Assembly: GCA_020353515.1 (NCBI GenBank)
Contig: CP070695.1
Location: forward strand, 2,967,231-3,031,230
Length of the DNA stretch: 64,000 nucleotides
Direction of reading: 5' to 3'
From: Candidatus Heimdallarchaeota archaeon
GTDB lineage: Archaea > Asgardarchaeota > Heimdallarchaeia > Hodarchaeales > Hodarchaeaceae
Shown here: positions 25,299 through 34,017 of the stretch, one piece after another
Numbering within the stretch: the stretch's first letter is position 1
Layout of the letters: each line of letters opens with the position of its first letter
The notes under the pieces: generated by a model
Database searches by the model: none
Seen by the model: the letters and a program-made list of their open reading frames with translations, nothing else
What the model was told of the DNA's origin: nothing
Translations under genes and position numbers: made by a program

Positions 25299-26303
25299 AT
25301 GGAATATAAAGAGCTTGAAAACTGTAAATTGTGTGCTTGGGAATGTGGAGTCGATCGATTAGCAGGAGAGCAAGGAGTTTGCCTAGCGGGGCTCCCTAAA
25401 GTTGCAAGCTGCCAACTCCATCCAGCACCGCCACAATCCTATACTATTTTTTGTAGTTCATGCAATTTCAGGTGCCTCAACTGTCAGAATTGGGAGATCG
25501 CTCACTATCCCTTCACCCAGTACAAGATTAAAGGAATTGTTAATCCTGAACACGTTGCTCGAGTCGGAGTACAAGCTGTAAACTCTAACGCAGGACAGAT
25601 GATCGGAGCTGATCGATTCTTTTTTAGTGGGGGATCTCCAACTGTTTCTCTCCCTTGGATTGAAGAAGTTGTTCAATGTGCCAAAACTCTTGATCCAGAC
25701 ATAAAAATTAACTTTGATACTAATGGGTTCCCCTCTAAAAACAGTTTTCGGCGTATAATTTCCATCTCAGACTCTCTAACATTTGATATTAAAGCTTATA
25801 ATGATGAGGTTCATCGAACTTTAACTGGTGCACCAGTAGAGCCTGTTTTAACCAATGTTCAAGAAATGGCAAGACAAAAAGATCAGTTATGGGAGTTTAG
25901 AATCTTAGTTATACCTAACATTGTGGACCTCCCAGAAATTCAAGCAATAACTGAATTTATTGTGAGTTTAGATGAAACTTTACCAGTATCATTTCTAACA
26001 TTCCGTCCCAATTTTTGTTTAGATACCCACCCTGGAGCATCGAGAGAATTGATGGAAGCTGTTGTGACATTAGCTCGAAGAACTGGACTAACAAACGTTC
26101 ACTGGGCTGGCTTTTCGGGTATTCCAGGTGTTAACCCCTCAATTCCACAACGAATCAAGGATCAATTTTCTCTTCAAAACTCCGCTGTTGCAGCTTTTTA
26201 TGCACAACGCGCTGGATGCCGACAAATCCATCGAGATTGTGGAAAGTGTAGTTTCAAACTTACATGTGACTTAAAGGGTTATTATCCTTGTCAAAGTAGG
26301 TAA
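25299..26303 (+). CDS. Radical SAM protein, pyruvate-formate-lyase-activase-like
   Basis: This 334-aa enzyme is counted from the ATG at 25299; the in-frame TTG at 25287 is an alternative, and a longer start would overlap the amidase. An N-terminal Cys set (CKLCAWECGVDRLAGEQGVC) precedes the radical SAM motif FCSSCNFRCLNCQNWEI with Cys 55, 59 and 62. The C-terminal CRQIHRDCGKCSFKLTCDL may hold an extra Fe-S cluster. The closest type I recall is the COG1180/COG1313 (PflA/PflX-like) group, including the AmmeMemoRadiSam enzyme. No glycyl-radical partner is nearby. The specific role is open. Confidence 0.8.
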   Translation: MEYKELENCKLCAWECGVDRLAGEQGVCLAGLPKVASCQLHPAPPQSYTIFCSSCNFRCLNCQNWEIAHYPFTQYKIKGIVNPEHVARVGVQAVNSNAGQMIGADRFFFSGGSPTVSLPWIEEVVQCAKTLDPDIKINFDTNGFPSKNSFRRIISISDSLTFDIKAYNDEVHRTLTGAPVEPVLTNVQEMARQKDQLWEFRILVIPNIVDLPEIQAITEFIVSLDETLPVSFLTFRPNFCLDTHPGASRELMEAVVTLARRTGLTNVHWAGFSGIPGVNPSIPQRIKDQFSLQNSAVAAFYAQRAGCRQIHRDCGKCSFKLTCDLKGYYPCQSR

Positions 26304-26314
26304 TCAAAGGATAT

Positions 26315-27199
26315 TCAGAAAAATTCCCTTAGATTACTAACTATTTCTCTAATTGGATCCAATTTATTTAGTGTATAGAAATGTAGTCCAGATGCACCTC
26401 CTCTAAGAAGTTCAGTACACTGTTCTACAGCTAATTCGATCCCTTTTTCTTGAGTAGCTTTTGAATCTTCCTCTATTGGACCAAAAATATCGTAAAAACG
26501 TTGTGGAATAGAAGCTCCACTAAAAGCACAGAAGTTCTTCAAATTCTTGAAATTAAAGACTGGAAGAATTCCAGGAATTATTCTGGTAGTAACACCAATT
26601 TGTTTTAAACGAGAAACATAATCAAAATAGTCATTGTTTTCATAGAAAAGTTGAGTAATGATAAACTCACCTCCAGAATCCAACTTGTTTTTTAAATATA
26701 TGATGTCGATTTCTTTGTTTAACGCTTCAGGATGCCCTTCTGGGAAACCTGCTATTCCACACGAAAAGAAATCTCCATAATTACGTGAAACAAGATCACA
26801 TAATTGGTAAGCATATGAAAATCCATCTGGATCAGGTTTCCAGTCCTTCACACCCCTAGGTGGATCTCCGCGTAACGCTAAGACATTACATATTCCGTTG
26901 GTCTTCATGGTATTTAAAATTTTGATTAAATCCTGTTTTGAATGTCCAACACAGGTTATATGATGAATTGTAGGGATATCCAAACGATTTTGAAGTTCTA
27001 CGGTAATATCCATTGTTTTGTCTCGAGTACTCCCACCTGCTCCATATGTGACTGAAATAAAATCTGCTCCCAATTTCACTAGCTCTTCTACAACATGATA
27101 AAAAGAGTCCAATTGTGAGTCTTTCTTAGGTGGAAAAAACTCAAATGATAGCGTGATCTCCTTTTGTTTGAATATATCAATGATTTTCTGAACTCGCAT
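26315..27199 (-). CDS. metF: 5,10-methylenetetrahydrofolate reductase
   Basis: This 294-aa TIM-barrel flavoprotein reduces methylene-H4folate (or the archaeal pterin) to the methyl form. Conserved segments are LSFEFFPPKK near residue 20, DFISVTYGAGGS, HITCVGHSK, LALRGDPPRG, and FIITQLFYENNDYFDYV. The catalytic Glu sits in SFEFFPPK, as in MetF. The length is that of the MetF family rather than the larger eukaryotic MTHFR. A stand-alone MetF fits methyl-branch C1 metabolism (methionine or Wood-Ljungdahl methyl branch). It is convergent with the radical SAM gene and 11 bases from its end. Confidence 0.92.
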   Translation of the reverse strand: MRVQKIIDIFKQKEITLSFEFFPPKKDSQLDSFYHVVEELVKLGADFISVTYGAGGSTRDKTMDITVELQNRLDIPTIHHITCVGHSKQDLIKILNTMKTNGICNVLALRGDPPRGVKDWKPDPDGFSYAYQLCDLVSRNYGDFFSCGIAGFPEGHPEALNKEIDIIYLKNKLDSGGEFIITQLFYENNDYFDYVSRLKQIGVTTRIIPGILPVFNFKNLKNFCAFSGASIPQRFYDIFGPIEEDSKATQEKGIELAVEQCTELLRGGASGLHFYTLNKLDPIREIVSNLREFF

Positions 27200-27360
27200 T
27201 TATTTCGCCAATTAAAACAGTGAGAACTTGATAACAGTTTATCATAAATTGAAATTTTTTGCGTGTTTTAAAATCTAATGGGTTTTCAAACAACTTTTTT
27301 TACTAGAGTGATTTTAATTGAATCTTAAGGAGTAACTAAGTAATATAGGTCAACTGAATC

Positions 27361-28524
27361 TTGGGTGATTTTATGATCGTTAAGGATCTATCAGACGATT
27401 TTCCAATGATAAGAAAAGTTAATTATCTGAGTACAGCAAGTATTGGTTTGGTTCCTAATCCAGTTATTGAAACAACCAAGAATTTCTTCACTGAAATGGC
27501 TAGGAAGGGAACTTTAGCTTTAGATGAAGAGAAAGAGGTTAAGATTTACGAGAATCTCAGAAAAGAAGGAAGCCAACTTCTAAATTGTAATCCAAAGGAT
27601 ATTGCAGTCTTTAACAGTGTTTCCGAGGCATTAAACTCTGTTGCATGGAGTTTAGAGCTTAAAGAAGGAAAGTTAGTATCAACTGAGATTGAATTCCCTA
27701 GTGTTAGTTACCCTTTGTTTAGAATCGCTGAGAATGAAAATATCACTGTTAAACTTGTCAAAGCAGATAATTGGACCATATCTCTTGATGAAATCTTAGC
27801 TGAGATTGACGAAACTACAAAAGCTGTTTTTATAACACATGTAGAATTTCTTACTGGACAACAACACGACCTTAAGAAAATTACAGATCAGGCTCATGAT
27901 TTTGGTTCATTAGTAGTAGTAGATGGAATTCAGGCAGCTGGTTACCTTCCAATTGATGTTAGAAAATTAGGAATCGATGTTTACATCACAGGTAGTTACA
28001 AATGGTTGTTAGCTCCCTTTGGAACTGCAATAGCATATATCTCAAAAGACCTTTATGAAGCATTAACTCCTACTTTTGTCGGATGGCGTTCTTCAGAGGA
28101 CATGTGGGATTTTAATCCATTAGAACTTAAATTCCCACCTACTGCAATGAAATTTGAATATAGCACAAGTGCTTATGGAGTAAAAATTGGGCTAGCAGAA
28201 GCAATAAAGTATTTACATGAGATTGGAATCAATAATATCTATCATCATAATATGAAATTATCTGAATTACTGATTAATGAATTAAAATCAATAGAGAATG
28301 TCAGGATTATCACCCCAGAAAAGAAAGCGTCGATTGTCACTTTTAAAATTAAAGATGTTGATCTTCGCAAAATTGGCGAAGAATTAAGGAAGTTAAAGAG
28401 ACCGATTGAACTTAATATTCGACAAAATATGATAAGAATATCTCTCCACGTTTATAATACCGAAGAGGACGTTTTACAACTAATAGAGAACTTAAAGAAA
28501 TTATTCAAAAGAAGGAATGCTTAA
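27361..28524 (+). CDS. Class V aminotransferase / cysteine desulfurase-like PLP enzyme
   Basis: This 387-aa PLP enzyme starts at the TTG at 27361; an ATG four codons later at 27373 is also possible. The early NYLSTASIGLVPNPV is the family N-terminal loop. VVVDGIQAAGYLPIDV holds the PLP-contacting Asp and Gln, and the Schiff-base Lys is in ITGSYKWLLAPFGTA. It is closest to the isopenicillin-N-epimerase-like and selenocysteine-lyase-like class V members. The next gene, a decarboxylase, starts two bases after this one ends, so both are in one operon and may act on related amino acids. Confidence 0.88.
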   Translation: MGDFMIVKDLSDDFPMIRKVNYLSTASIGLVPNPVIETTKNFFTEMARKGTLALDEEKEVKIYENLRKEGSQLLNCNPKDIAVFNSVSEALNSVAWSLELKEGKLVSTEIEFPSVSYPLFRIAENENITVKLVKADNWTISLDEILAEIDETTKAVFITHVEFLTGQQHDLKKITDQAHDFGSLVVVDGIQAAGYLPIDVRKLGIDVYITGSYKWLLAPFGTAIAYISKDLYEALTPTFVGWRSSEDMWDFNPLELKFPPTAMKFEYSTSAYGVKIGLAEAIKYLHEIGINNIYHHNMKLSELLINELKSIENVRIITPEKKASIVTFKIKDVDLRKIGEELRKLKRPIELNIRQNMIRISLHVYNTEEDVLQLIENLKKLFKRRNA

Positions 28525-28526
28525 GT

Positions 28527-29942
28527 ATGGATTTAAATGAGTTTCAAAGATTCGGACATCAATTGATTGATTGGATGGTAGAATACCTAAAAAATGTAGA
28601 AAAATACCCTGTAAAATCTCAGGTGACCCCAAAAGAGATTATTAATAAATTACCTTTGTCAGCACCTATAAAAGGAGAAGATTTTACAACCATTTTCACT
28701 GATTTTGAAAAAATAATTCTTCCTGGGATTACTCATTGGCAAAGTCCAAATTTTTTTGCCTATTTTCCCGCAAACAGTTCATATGCTTCAATGTTAGCAG
28801 AAATGCTTATGACGACACTTGGGGCTCAATGTATGAGCTGGGTAACCTCACCAGCAGCAACAGAGTTAGAAGAGCGAGTCATGGAATGGTTAAGAGATAT
28901 GATTGGGTTACCAAAGGATTTTAGTGGTGTAATCCAAGATACAGCCTCAACTTCCACTATTTGTTCACTTCTCACTGCGCGAGAGAAGCTTACTAATTAT
29001 GAAATTAACTCAACAGGGATGAATGATAAAGGAATCTTAACAATATATTGCTCTACAGAGACTCATTCAAGCATAGAAAAAGCTGTTAAAATCGTTGGAG
29101 TGGGAAAAGAGCATTTAAGGAAGATACCAGTTGATGAAAATTATGCCCTTTGCTCAGAACCCCTAGAAGAAGCTATTAAGTCAGATATTGATAATGAAAT
29201 GAAACCCATGGCAGTTGTTGCAACTATAGGCACTACAGGTTCCACAGCAATCGATTCTTTGAAAAAAATCGGAGAAATCTGTTCCAAATATAAAATCTGG
29301 CTTCATGTTGATGCCGCATTAGCGGGAACAGCATTTATTTTACCAGAATACCGATGGATGATTGAAGGCATTGAATACGCAGATACTTTTGTGTTTAATC
29401 CTCATAAATGGATGTTTACAAATTTTGATTGCTCTGCATATTTTATCAAAGATCCTGAGGCATTAGTTCGAACTTTTGAAATCCTTCCTGAATATTTGAA
29501 AACAAAAGCTGAAGGGGTTAAGAACTTTCGAGATTGGGGTTTACAATTGGGTAGGCGGTTTCGTGCTCTTAAACTATGGTTTGTGATCAGAAATTTTGGA
29601 ATAGAAGGATTACAACAAAAGATCAAATATCATATTGATCTCGCGAAGTATTTGAATCAAAAAATCGAGAAATCACCAGATTTTGAACTCCTTGCACCAG
29701 TTCCTTTGAATACACTCTGTTTTAGATATCATCCTACCACTCTCAACAATGAAGAGGAGTTAAACAGGGTGAATGAAGAGCTAATACATCGATTAAATGA
29801 AACAGGAAAACTTTACATGACTCACACAAAATTAGATGGAAAATATACTCTTAGATTCGTTACAGGCCAAACTTACACTCAAAAGAAACACGTTGATAAA
29901 GCATGGCTGCTAATACAAGAGGAAGCACAGAAATTGGCCTGA
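28527..29942 (+). CDS. Group II pyridoxal-dependent decarboxylase (aromatic-L-amino-acid type)
   Basis: This 471-aa decarboxylase is of the length of DOPA/tryptophan decarboxylases. Conserved features are the N-terminal GHQLIDWMVEYL, the substrate loop region HWQSPNFFAYFP, HVDAALAGTAFILPEYR with the PLP-binding Asp, and the Lys in FVFNPHKWMFTNFDCSAYF, which forms the Schiff base. RFRALKLWFVIRNFG is another aromatic-decarboxylase block. The match to animal and plant AADC is strikingly close at the motif level. It probably makes amines from aromatic amino acids; the substrate is not settled. It is in an operon with the class V enzyme. Confidence 0.9.
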   Translation: MDLNEFQRFGHQLIDWMVEYLKNVEKYPVKSQVTPKEIINKLPLSAPIKGEDFTTIFTDFEKIILPGITHWQSPNFFAYFPANSSYASMLAEMLMTTLGAQCMSWVTSPAATELEERVMEWLRDMIGLPKDFSGVIQDTASTSTICSLLTAREKLTNYEINSTGMNDKGILTIYCSTETHSSIEKAVKIVGVGKEHLRKIPVDENYALCSEPLEEAIKSDIDNEMKPMAVVATIGTTGSTAIDSLKKIGEICSKYKIWLHVDAALAGTAFILPEYRWMIEGIEYADTFVFNPHKWMFTNFDCSAYFIKDPEALVRTFEILPEYLKTKAEGVKNFRDWGLQLGRRFRALKLWFVIRNFGIEGLQQKIKYHIDLAKYLNQKIEKSPDFELLAPVPLNTLCFRYHPTTLNNEEELNRVNEELIHRLNETGKLYMTHTKLDGKYTLRFVTGQTYTQKKHVDKAWLLIQEEAQKLA

Positions 29943-30013
29943 ATTTAAGATTTTAAAATCAATTTATTCTAGTAAGGTAGTTCTTAAATGGGAGTTTCTC
30001 TGATCATATTAAT

Positions 30014-31268
30014 ATGAAAAAAGTGAAGCTATTCTGGACCATTTTCTTTATTGTATTCTTTATAACAAGTTTATTGTACGTTGAAGCAATTATAATGACA
30101 GAGGGGAACCCCTACTTTTATAGTTTCAATTTTCTAACTTATGATTCAGATGGAGATGGGATTGATGATGGAGTAAAAGCGACTTTTGATCCAGATTTTC
30201 CTGAAGGATATTCAGGGATAGTCGTTATACATGCAACTTTATTTTCTTCCAATGATACCCTGATAAATAATGCCTCTGGCACTTTCTCTCTAATAGGTGA
30301 AGAATACGACTATTTCGACTTAGATCTTGGAACACAACCTACGGGTTTATATTATTTAGTTGGAAAAATGTTTTTTAACTCAACTATGACACACACAAGA
30401 ACGTCTCGCCTGTTTAGATTAGGATTACTACCATATTTTTATAGTTTTAACTATCTTACTTTCGATTCAGATGACGATGGAGTCGATGACGGTGTCAAAG
30501 CTGTATTCGATCCAGACGTACCTAGTGGACAAAGTTCTTGTTCTTGCAGCTTTATATTCTTCAAATAATACCTTGATAAGTAATACCTCTGACACATATT
30601 CTCTAACTGGGGACGAATATGACTACTTCAAACTGGATCTTGGAGTTAATCTAATTGGTGTATATTATTTAGTTGGGGAAATCTTCTTTAACTCAATCAT
30701 GACTGAAAATCAAACTACTTCTCTTTTTAGGTTAGGATTGCAACCATATTTTTATAGTTTTGATTATTTAACCTATGATTCAGATCAAAATGGCCTTGAG
30801 GATGGTGTGAAGGCTGTTTTTGATCCAGATGTTCCTAGTAGTTATTCGGGTTCAGTTACAGTATATATTGATCTCATTGATTCCTCAAATCGTACCACAA
30901 TCACTACTGTATCTGAAAGTTACTATTTATATGGAACAACCGCTGATTATCTAACACTTGATTTAGGAATTGTTAGTAATGCTGGTTTTTACTATTTACT
31001 GGGTGAAGTCTTTTTTGGCACTATCAGTACGGACACTGTAACGACTTCTAGTTTTTATTTAAATGCAGCAGAAGATCCGATAACCGATAAGTTAGCTCCG
31101 ACAAATCAAACTAATTTACCGTATAGACAAAAAACTGGGCACAAAAGAGGGGAATTTATTGACAATACTCCAACTGCAGGTGAAACTCCGAGCTTTGAGA
31201 GTTTTGTTGGTCTAGTTGGATTATCATGTCTTGTTTTATTATGGTGTCGAAAACGAAGAAAAGCTTAA
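30014..31268 (+). pseudogene. Frameshifted surface protein with repeated calcium-loop domains
   Basis: The reading frame runs from the ATG at 30014 with a hydrophobic N-terminal signal (LFWTIFFIVFFITSLLYV) and is interrupted in repeat two. It ends at a TAA at 30566-30568, but the same protein continues in the next frame to 31268. Three repeats of about 105 aa each start with PYFYSFN-(F/Y)LT-x-DSD, followed by a loop such as DSDGDGIDDGVKA, and then FDPD. The DxDxDG pattern suggests calcium binding. The C-terminus has a single helix (FVGLVGLSCLVLLW) then CRKRRKA, as in surface anchors. The break lies near 30531-30534; a sequencing error is possible. Repaired length is about 418 aa. Confidence 0.7.
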
Positions 31269-31292
31269 TCGAAGTGATGTGAACCTAATCTT

Positions 31293-31592
31293 TTAGCGGT
31301 TAATGGTATAATAGATTCGTCTTAAGTCAGTCATATCAGGAATCTTTCCAATTAACCCCGCATCATTTAAATCTCGTAGAGCATAACGAACGGTCCGAGT
31401 AGAATAGCTAGTATGTGATGTGATCTCCTTAAAAGTCATTTGCTTACGTGTTTGTAATATCTGATAAATCTTTAAGGAAGAAGGTGGTAAGTTCATAAAT
31501 TCTGTCATACCCATTTTAGGAACACATCCAATCAATTTGGTTTTAATTCTGACTGTAACACGACATTCTCGGTTTTTATAGAAATTTTCCAA
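31293..31592 (-). CDS. Small winged-helix transcription regulator
   Basis: This 99-aa DNA-binding protein has the helix-turn-helix in SSLKIYQILQTRKQMTFKEI followed by SYSTRTVRYALRDLNDAGLI and a short wing (MTDLRRIYYTINR). It is of the MarR/TrmB-like minimal type. The N-terminal 25 residues are basic and not conserved by my reading. The likely start is the ATG at 31592, although a later Met at residue 27 or 29 would give a bare HTH. It lies next to two more regulators in the opposite direction, in a region of divergent promoters. The target is unknown. Confidence 0.75.
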   Translation of the reverse strand: MENFYKNRECRVTVRIKTKLIGCVPKMGMTEFMNLPPSSLKIYQILQTRKQMTFKEITSHTSYSTRTVRYALRDLNDAGLIGKIPDMTDLRRIYYTINR

Positions 31593-31711
31593 AAATCATA
31601 GATCGAAAGTTATAAATATGAGATAAATTGATATTAATTTGGCTTGATATTTTATAAGCATTACGAAAGATGAAAAAAATAGCATATTATTGAAACTTAG
31701 GGACACAGCTT

Positions 31712-32407
31712 ATGACCGATTCTGAAACATCCTCTCCACAGAGTAAGTACCAAGATGTCGTGAATTTCAAACCTGTCGTTTTAAAAGTTATTGATGATGA
31801 AAAAACGCTCAGGGCACTTATAGATCCTAATTATGAAAAGATTATTGCAATTTTAAGAAAAAAGCCGAAGACTGTACAAGAAATCACCGCTGATTTTAAT
31901 AAAAAGGCTGAAATGTGTCATTTGACTGAACCTAGAACTAATAAAACAATTTATCGCTATTTAAAGACCCTAGAAGAATTAGGATTAGTTATTCCTGCTG
32001 GTCAGAGAGTAGTGGTAGGTAAAACAGCGTCAGAGAACTTATATGCGCGCACTGCTCTCATTTTCCAACGTGGAGACATTGATTGGATGTCAGAGGAAGG
32101 AAGCGACTGGGCACATCGTTTTGCTACTATTTTAGGTTATATGCTTGGGATTAGCACCCAAGAAGCGTCTACTGAATGCATCCAGAAATTTTTCAAAAAT
32201 TGGAGTGAAACAAAATTAACAATTCTAGAGGGATTTGCTAAAACTGCGTCGGATGACATATTAGAACTCATTACAGAAGGAGAATGGGAGGAATTGATTC
32301 ACTTCACAGATTGGGTTTATATCTTTGGGACATTAATAGAAGAACCCAAATTATTGGAAGAACTCCACGATTGTCTTGAAAGACCTATTGACGATATTAA
32401 TCCCTAA
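31712..32407 (+). CDS. Winged-helix regulator, paralogue A of a tandem pair
   Basis: This 231-aa protein has a winged helix at about 45-110. The core is DPNYEKIIAILRKKPKTVQE, then a helix with the conserved TIYRYLKTLEELGLVIPAGQ, and then a wing containing GKTASENLYARTA. The C-terminal 110 residues are helical and probably dimerise or sense a ligand. The next gene, starting one base later, is a clear paralogue, and a 495-aa protein at 52809 contains two copies of this unit. I do not know its targets. The ATG at 31712 starts soon after a promoter-like region. Confidence 0.8.
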   Translation: MTDSETSSPQSKYQDVVNFKPVVLKVIDDEKTLRALIDPNYEKIIAILRKKPKTVQEITADFNKKAEMCHLTEPRTNKTIYRYLKTLEELGLVIPAGQRVVVGKTASENLYARTALIFQRGDIDWMSEEGSDWAHRFATILGYMLGISTQEASTECIQKFFKNWSETKLTILEGFAKTASDDILELITEGEWEELIHFTDWVYIFGTLIEEPKLLEELHDCLERPIDDINP

Positions 32408-33094
32408 GTGACTTTTAGGAGGCAATTAGAAATAGCTTCTCAAAAAAATAAATATCAAGACATCTTAGATTACAAACCTGTGATTTTAAAAATCATAGAT
32501 GACGAGGAAACACTCAAAAAGCTTGAAGATCCGAATTATGACGTGTTAATGTCAATCTTAAGAAGAAGACCAATGACCGTAAGGGAAATTACTACGGCAT
32601 TTAACGAAGAAGCTGAAAAGTCAAGCAGTATTGATTCAAAGTCACAAAAAACCATATATCATTATTTAAAAATCTTGGAGGATCTGGGATTAATTATTTC
32701 TGCTGGACAAAGAGTAATTATGGGTAAAACAGCTACAGAAAAACTATACATGCGCACTGCTCGAATGTACGAGCGCAGATACAAGTATATCGATTGGCTA
32801 GGGGAGGAAGGAAATGAATGGGCTTCCCGTTTTGGTACTCTATTCAATTCTTTATTTTCTATAGAGAAGAAATCCTCTGCAAAATGTATTCAGGAATTCT
32901 TTGCTAAATGGACAAAAGCCAAAAAAGCTGAAATTGAAAAAATGGCATCACTGGCGCCTGACGATGTAGTGGAAATCATCACTGGGTGTGATTTGAGAGA
33001 ATTGTCTGAAATTCTAGGTCGTGTATACATTTTCGGCACCTTCATGAACCAACCTGATTTATTAGAACAACTTCGTGTTTGTTTAAAGGGATGA
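32408..33094 (+). CDS. Winged-helix regulator, paralogue B of a tandem pair
   Basis: This 228-aa protein is a close relative of the gene immediately before it. Both share KYQD then a block with KPV-x-LK-(I/V)-x-DD, DPNY, a helix in which RRRPMTVREITTAFNEEAEK matches its counterpart, KTIYHYLKILEDLGLIISAG, and GKTATEKLYMRTARM. It starts with a GTG directly after the TAA of paralogue A, so translation is probably coupled. The C-terminal helical half is more diverged than the DNA-binding half, as expected after duplication and change of ligand or partner. The function is unknown. Confidence 0.8.
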   Translation: MTFRRQLEIASQKNKYQDILDYKPVILKIIDDEETLKKLEDPNYDVLMSILRRRPMTVREITTAFNEEAEKSSSIDSKSQKTIYHYLKILEDLGLIISAGQRVIMGKTATEKLYMRTARMYERRYKYIDWLGEEGNEWASRFGTLFNSLFSIEKKSSAKCIQEFFAKWTKAKKAEIEKMASLAPDDVVEIITGCDLRELSEILGRVYIFGTFMNQPDLLEQLRVCLKG

Positions 33095-33121
33095 ATCTGA
33101 AAGTGTTTTACTAAATGCGGC

Positions 33122-33793
33122 TTACATTTTTTGCATAATGAAAAAAACTGAATTTACCTTTTTCATCCTTTTTACCCTCTTTATCTCATTTTGGTACTTG
33201 TGAAGCGTTTTAAGGACAGCTGGATTATTTTTGTATTCCAAGGCTATTTCGTTCACCCTTACCTCTAGAGGTTCATAATAATCCTTCCACCACGTATCCC
33301 CAGGAAGCAAAAAATGATTCAGGAGTTTGTATTTACAACTAGGAATGGCACTTAGTTTAGAATCCATATCTCTTATATCATCATGGACCACTAAGAATCC
33401 TTTAGGTTTAATCAATCGTCTCCATTCTTTTAGGCCCCTTTCAAACCCAATGGTCGTTATAACTCCCTCTGCCCATAGGATATCAAAGCTTTCATTGGGA
33501 AAATCTATGTCAAATAATGAGCACTTCATTGCCTTGACTCTGTTGGTTAAACCTTTTGCCTTTATCTTACTATTCAGTTTATTCAGGCCAGATTGGTCAA
33601 TATCTATGCCAATAATTTCACCTTTACATAATGCCGCTAATTCTATTGTTGGTTCACCTGAACCACACCCAATATCAAGAATTCGTGGATTGGATAATTC
33701 AGGAAGCATATAAAATGCCTTTCTTGTATATTGATTGAATTTTTTACGGAAAATATCTCGGTCTATCTCAGTAAATGTGTCATCTGTCATCAA
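33122..33793 (-). CDS. SAM-dependent methyltransferase (class I)
   Basis: This 223-aa protein has motif I RILDIGCGSGEPTIELAALC, the acidic residue in IIGIDIDQSGLNKL, and a strand 4 region SFDILWAEGVITTIGFERGL. A conserved LIKPKGFLVVHD follows. The substrate region (residues about 130-200) is rich in Asp and Lys. It looks like a generic Methyltransf_11/25 enzyme, perhaps for small molecules. It ends 28 bases from the tandem regulator pair in convergent orientation. It is a different member from the methyltransferase at 19696. Confidence 0.85.
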   Translation of the reverse strand: MMTDDTFTEIDRDIFRKKFNQYTRKAFYMLPELSNPRILDIGCGSGEPTIELAALCKGEIIGIDIDQSGLNKLNSKIKAKGLTNRVKAMKCSLFDIDFPNESFDILWAEGVITTIGFERGLKEWRRLIKPKGFLVVHDDIRDMDSKLSAIPSCKYKLLNHFLLPGDTWWKDYYEPLEVRVNEIALEYKNNPAVLKTLHKYQNEIKRVKRMKKVNSVFFIMQKM

Positions 33794-34017
33794 TTCTCAA
33801 CCCAACAAATACAACCTGAATCTCATCTTCTGTTATTATTGACCGTACGAATTTTAATTATTCTATGTTAACACTCTAAAAAAACATTGGAAGTGAGGAC
33901 TATTGTCATTACACTGACTACTTCTCTAAATTACACAGTACTTATGAGATTCAATCTTACATTCTATTGTTTAGGACTTAATTGATTGCACTAACCTAAT
34001 TTTTTAAAAGGAAGAAC

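Noticed and set aside
31628..31660. Direct repeat TTGATATT twice, 16 bp apart
   Set aside because: The sequence is AT-rich and the repeat is short and not symmetric, so chance is likely.
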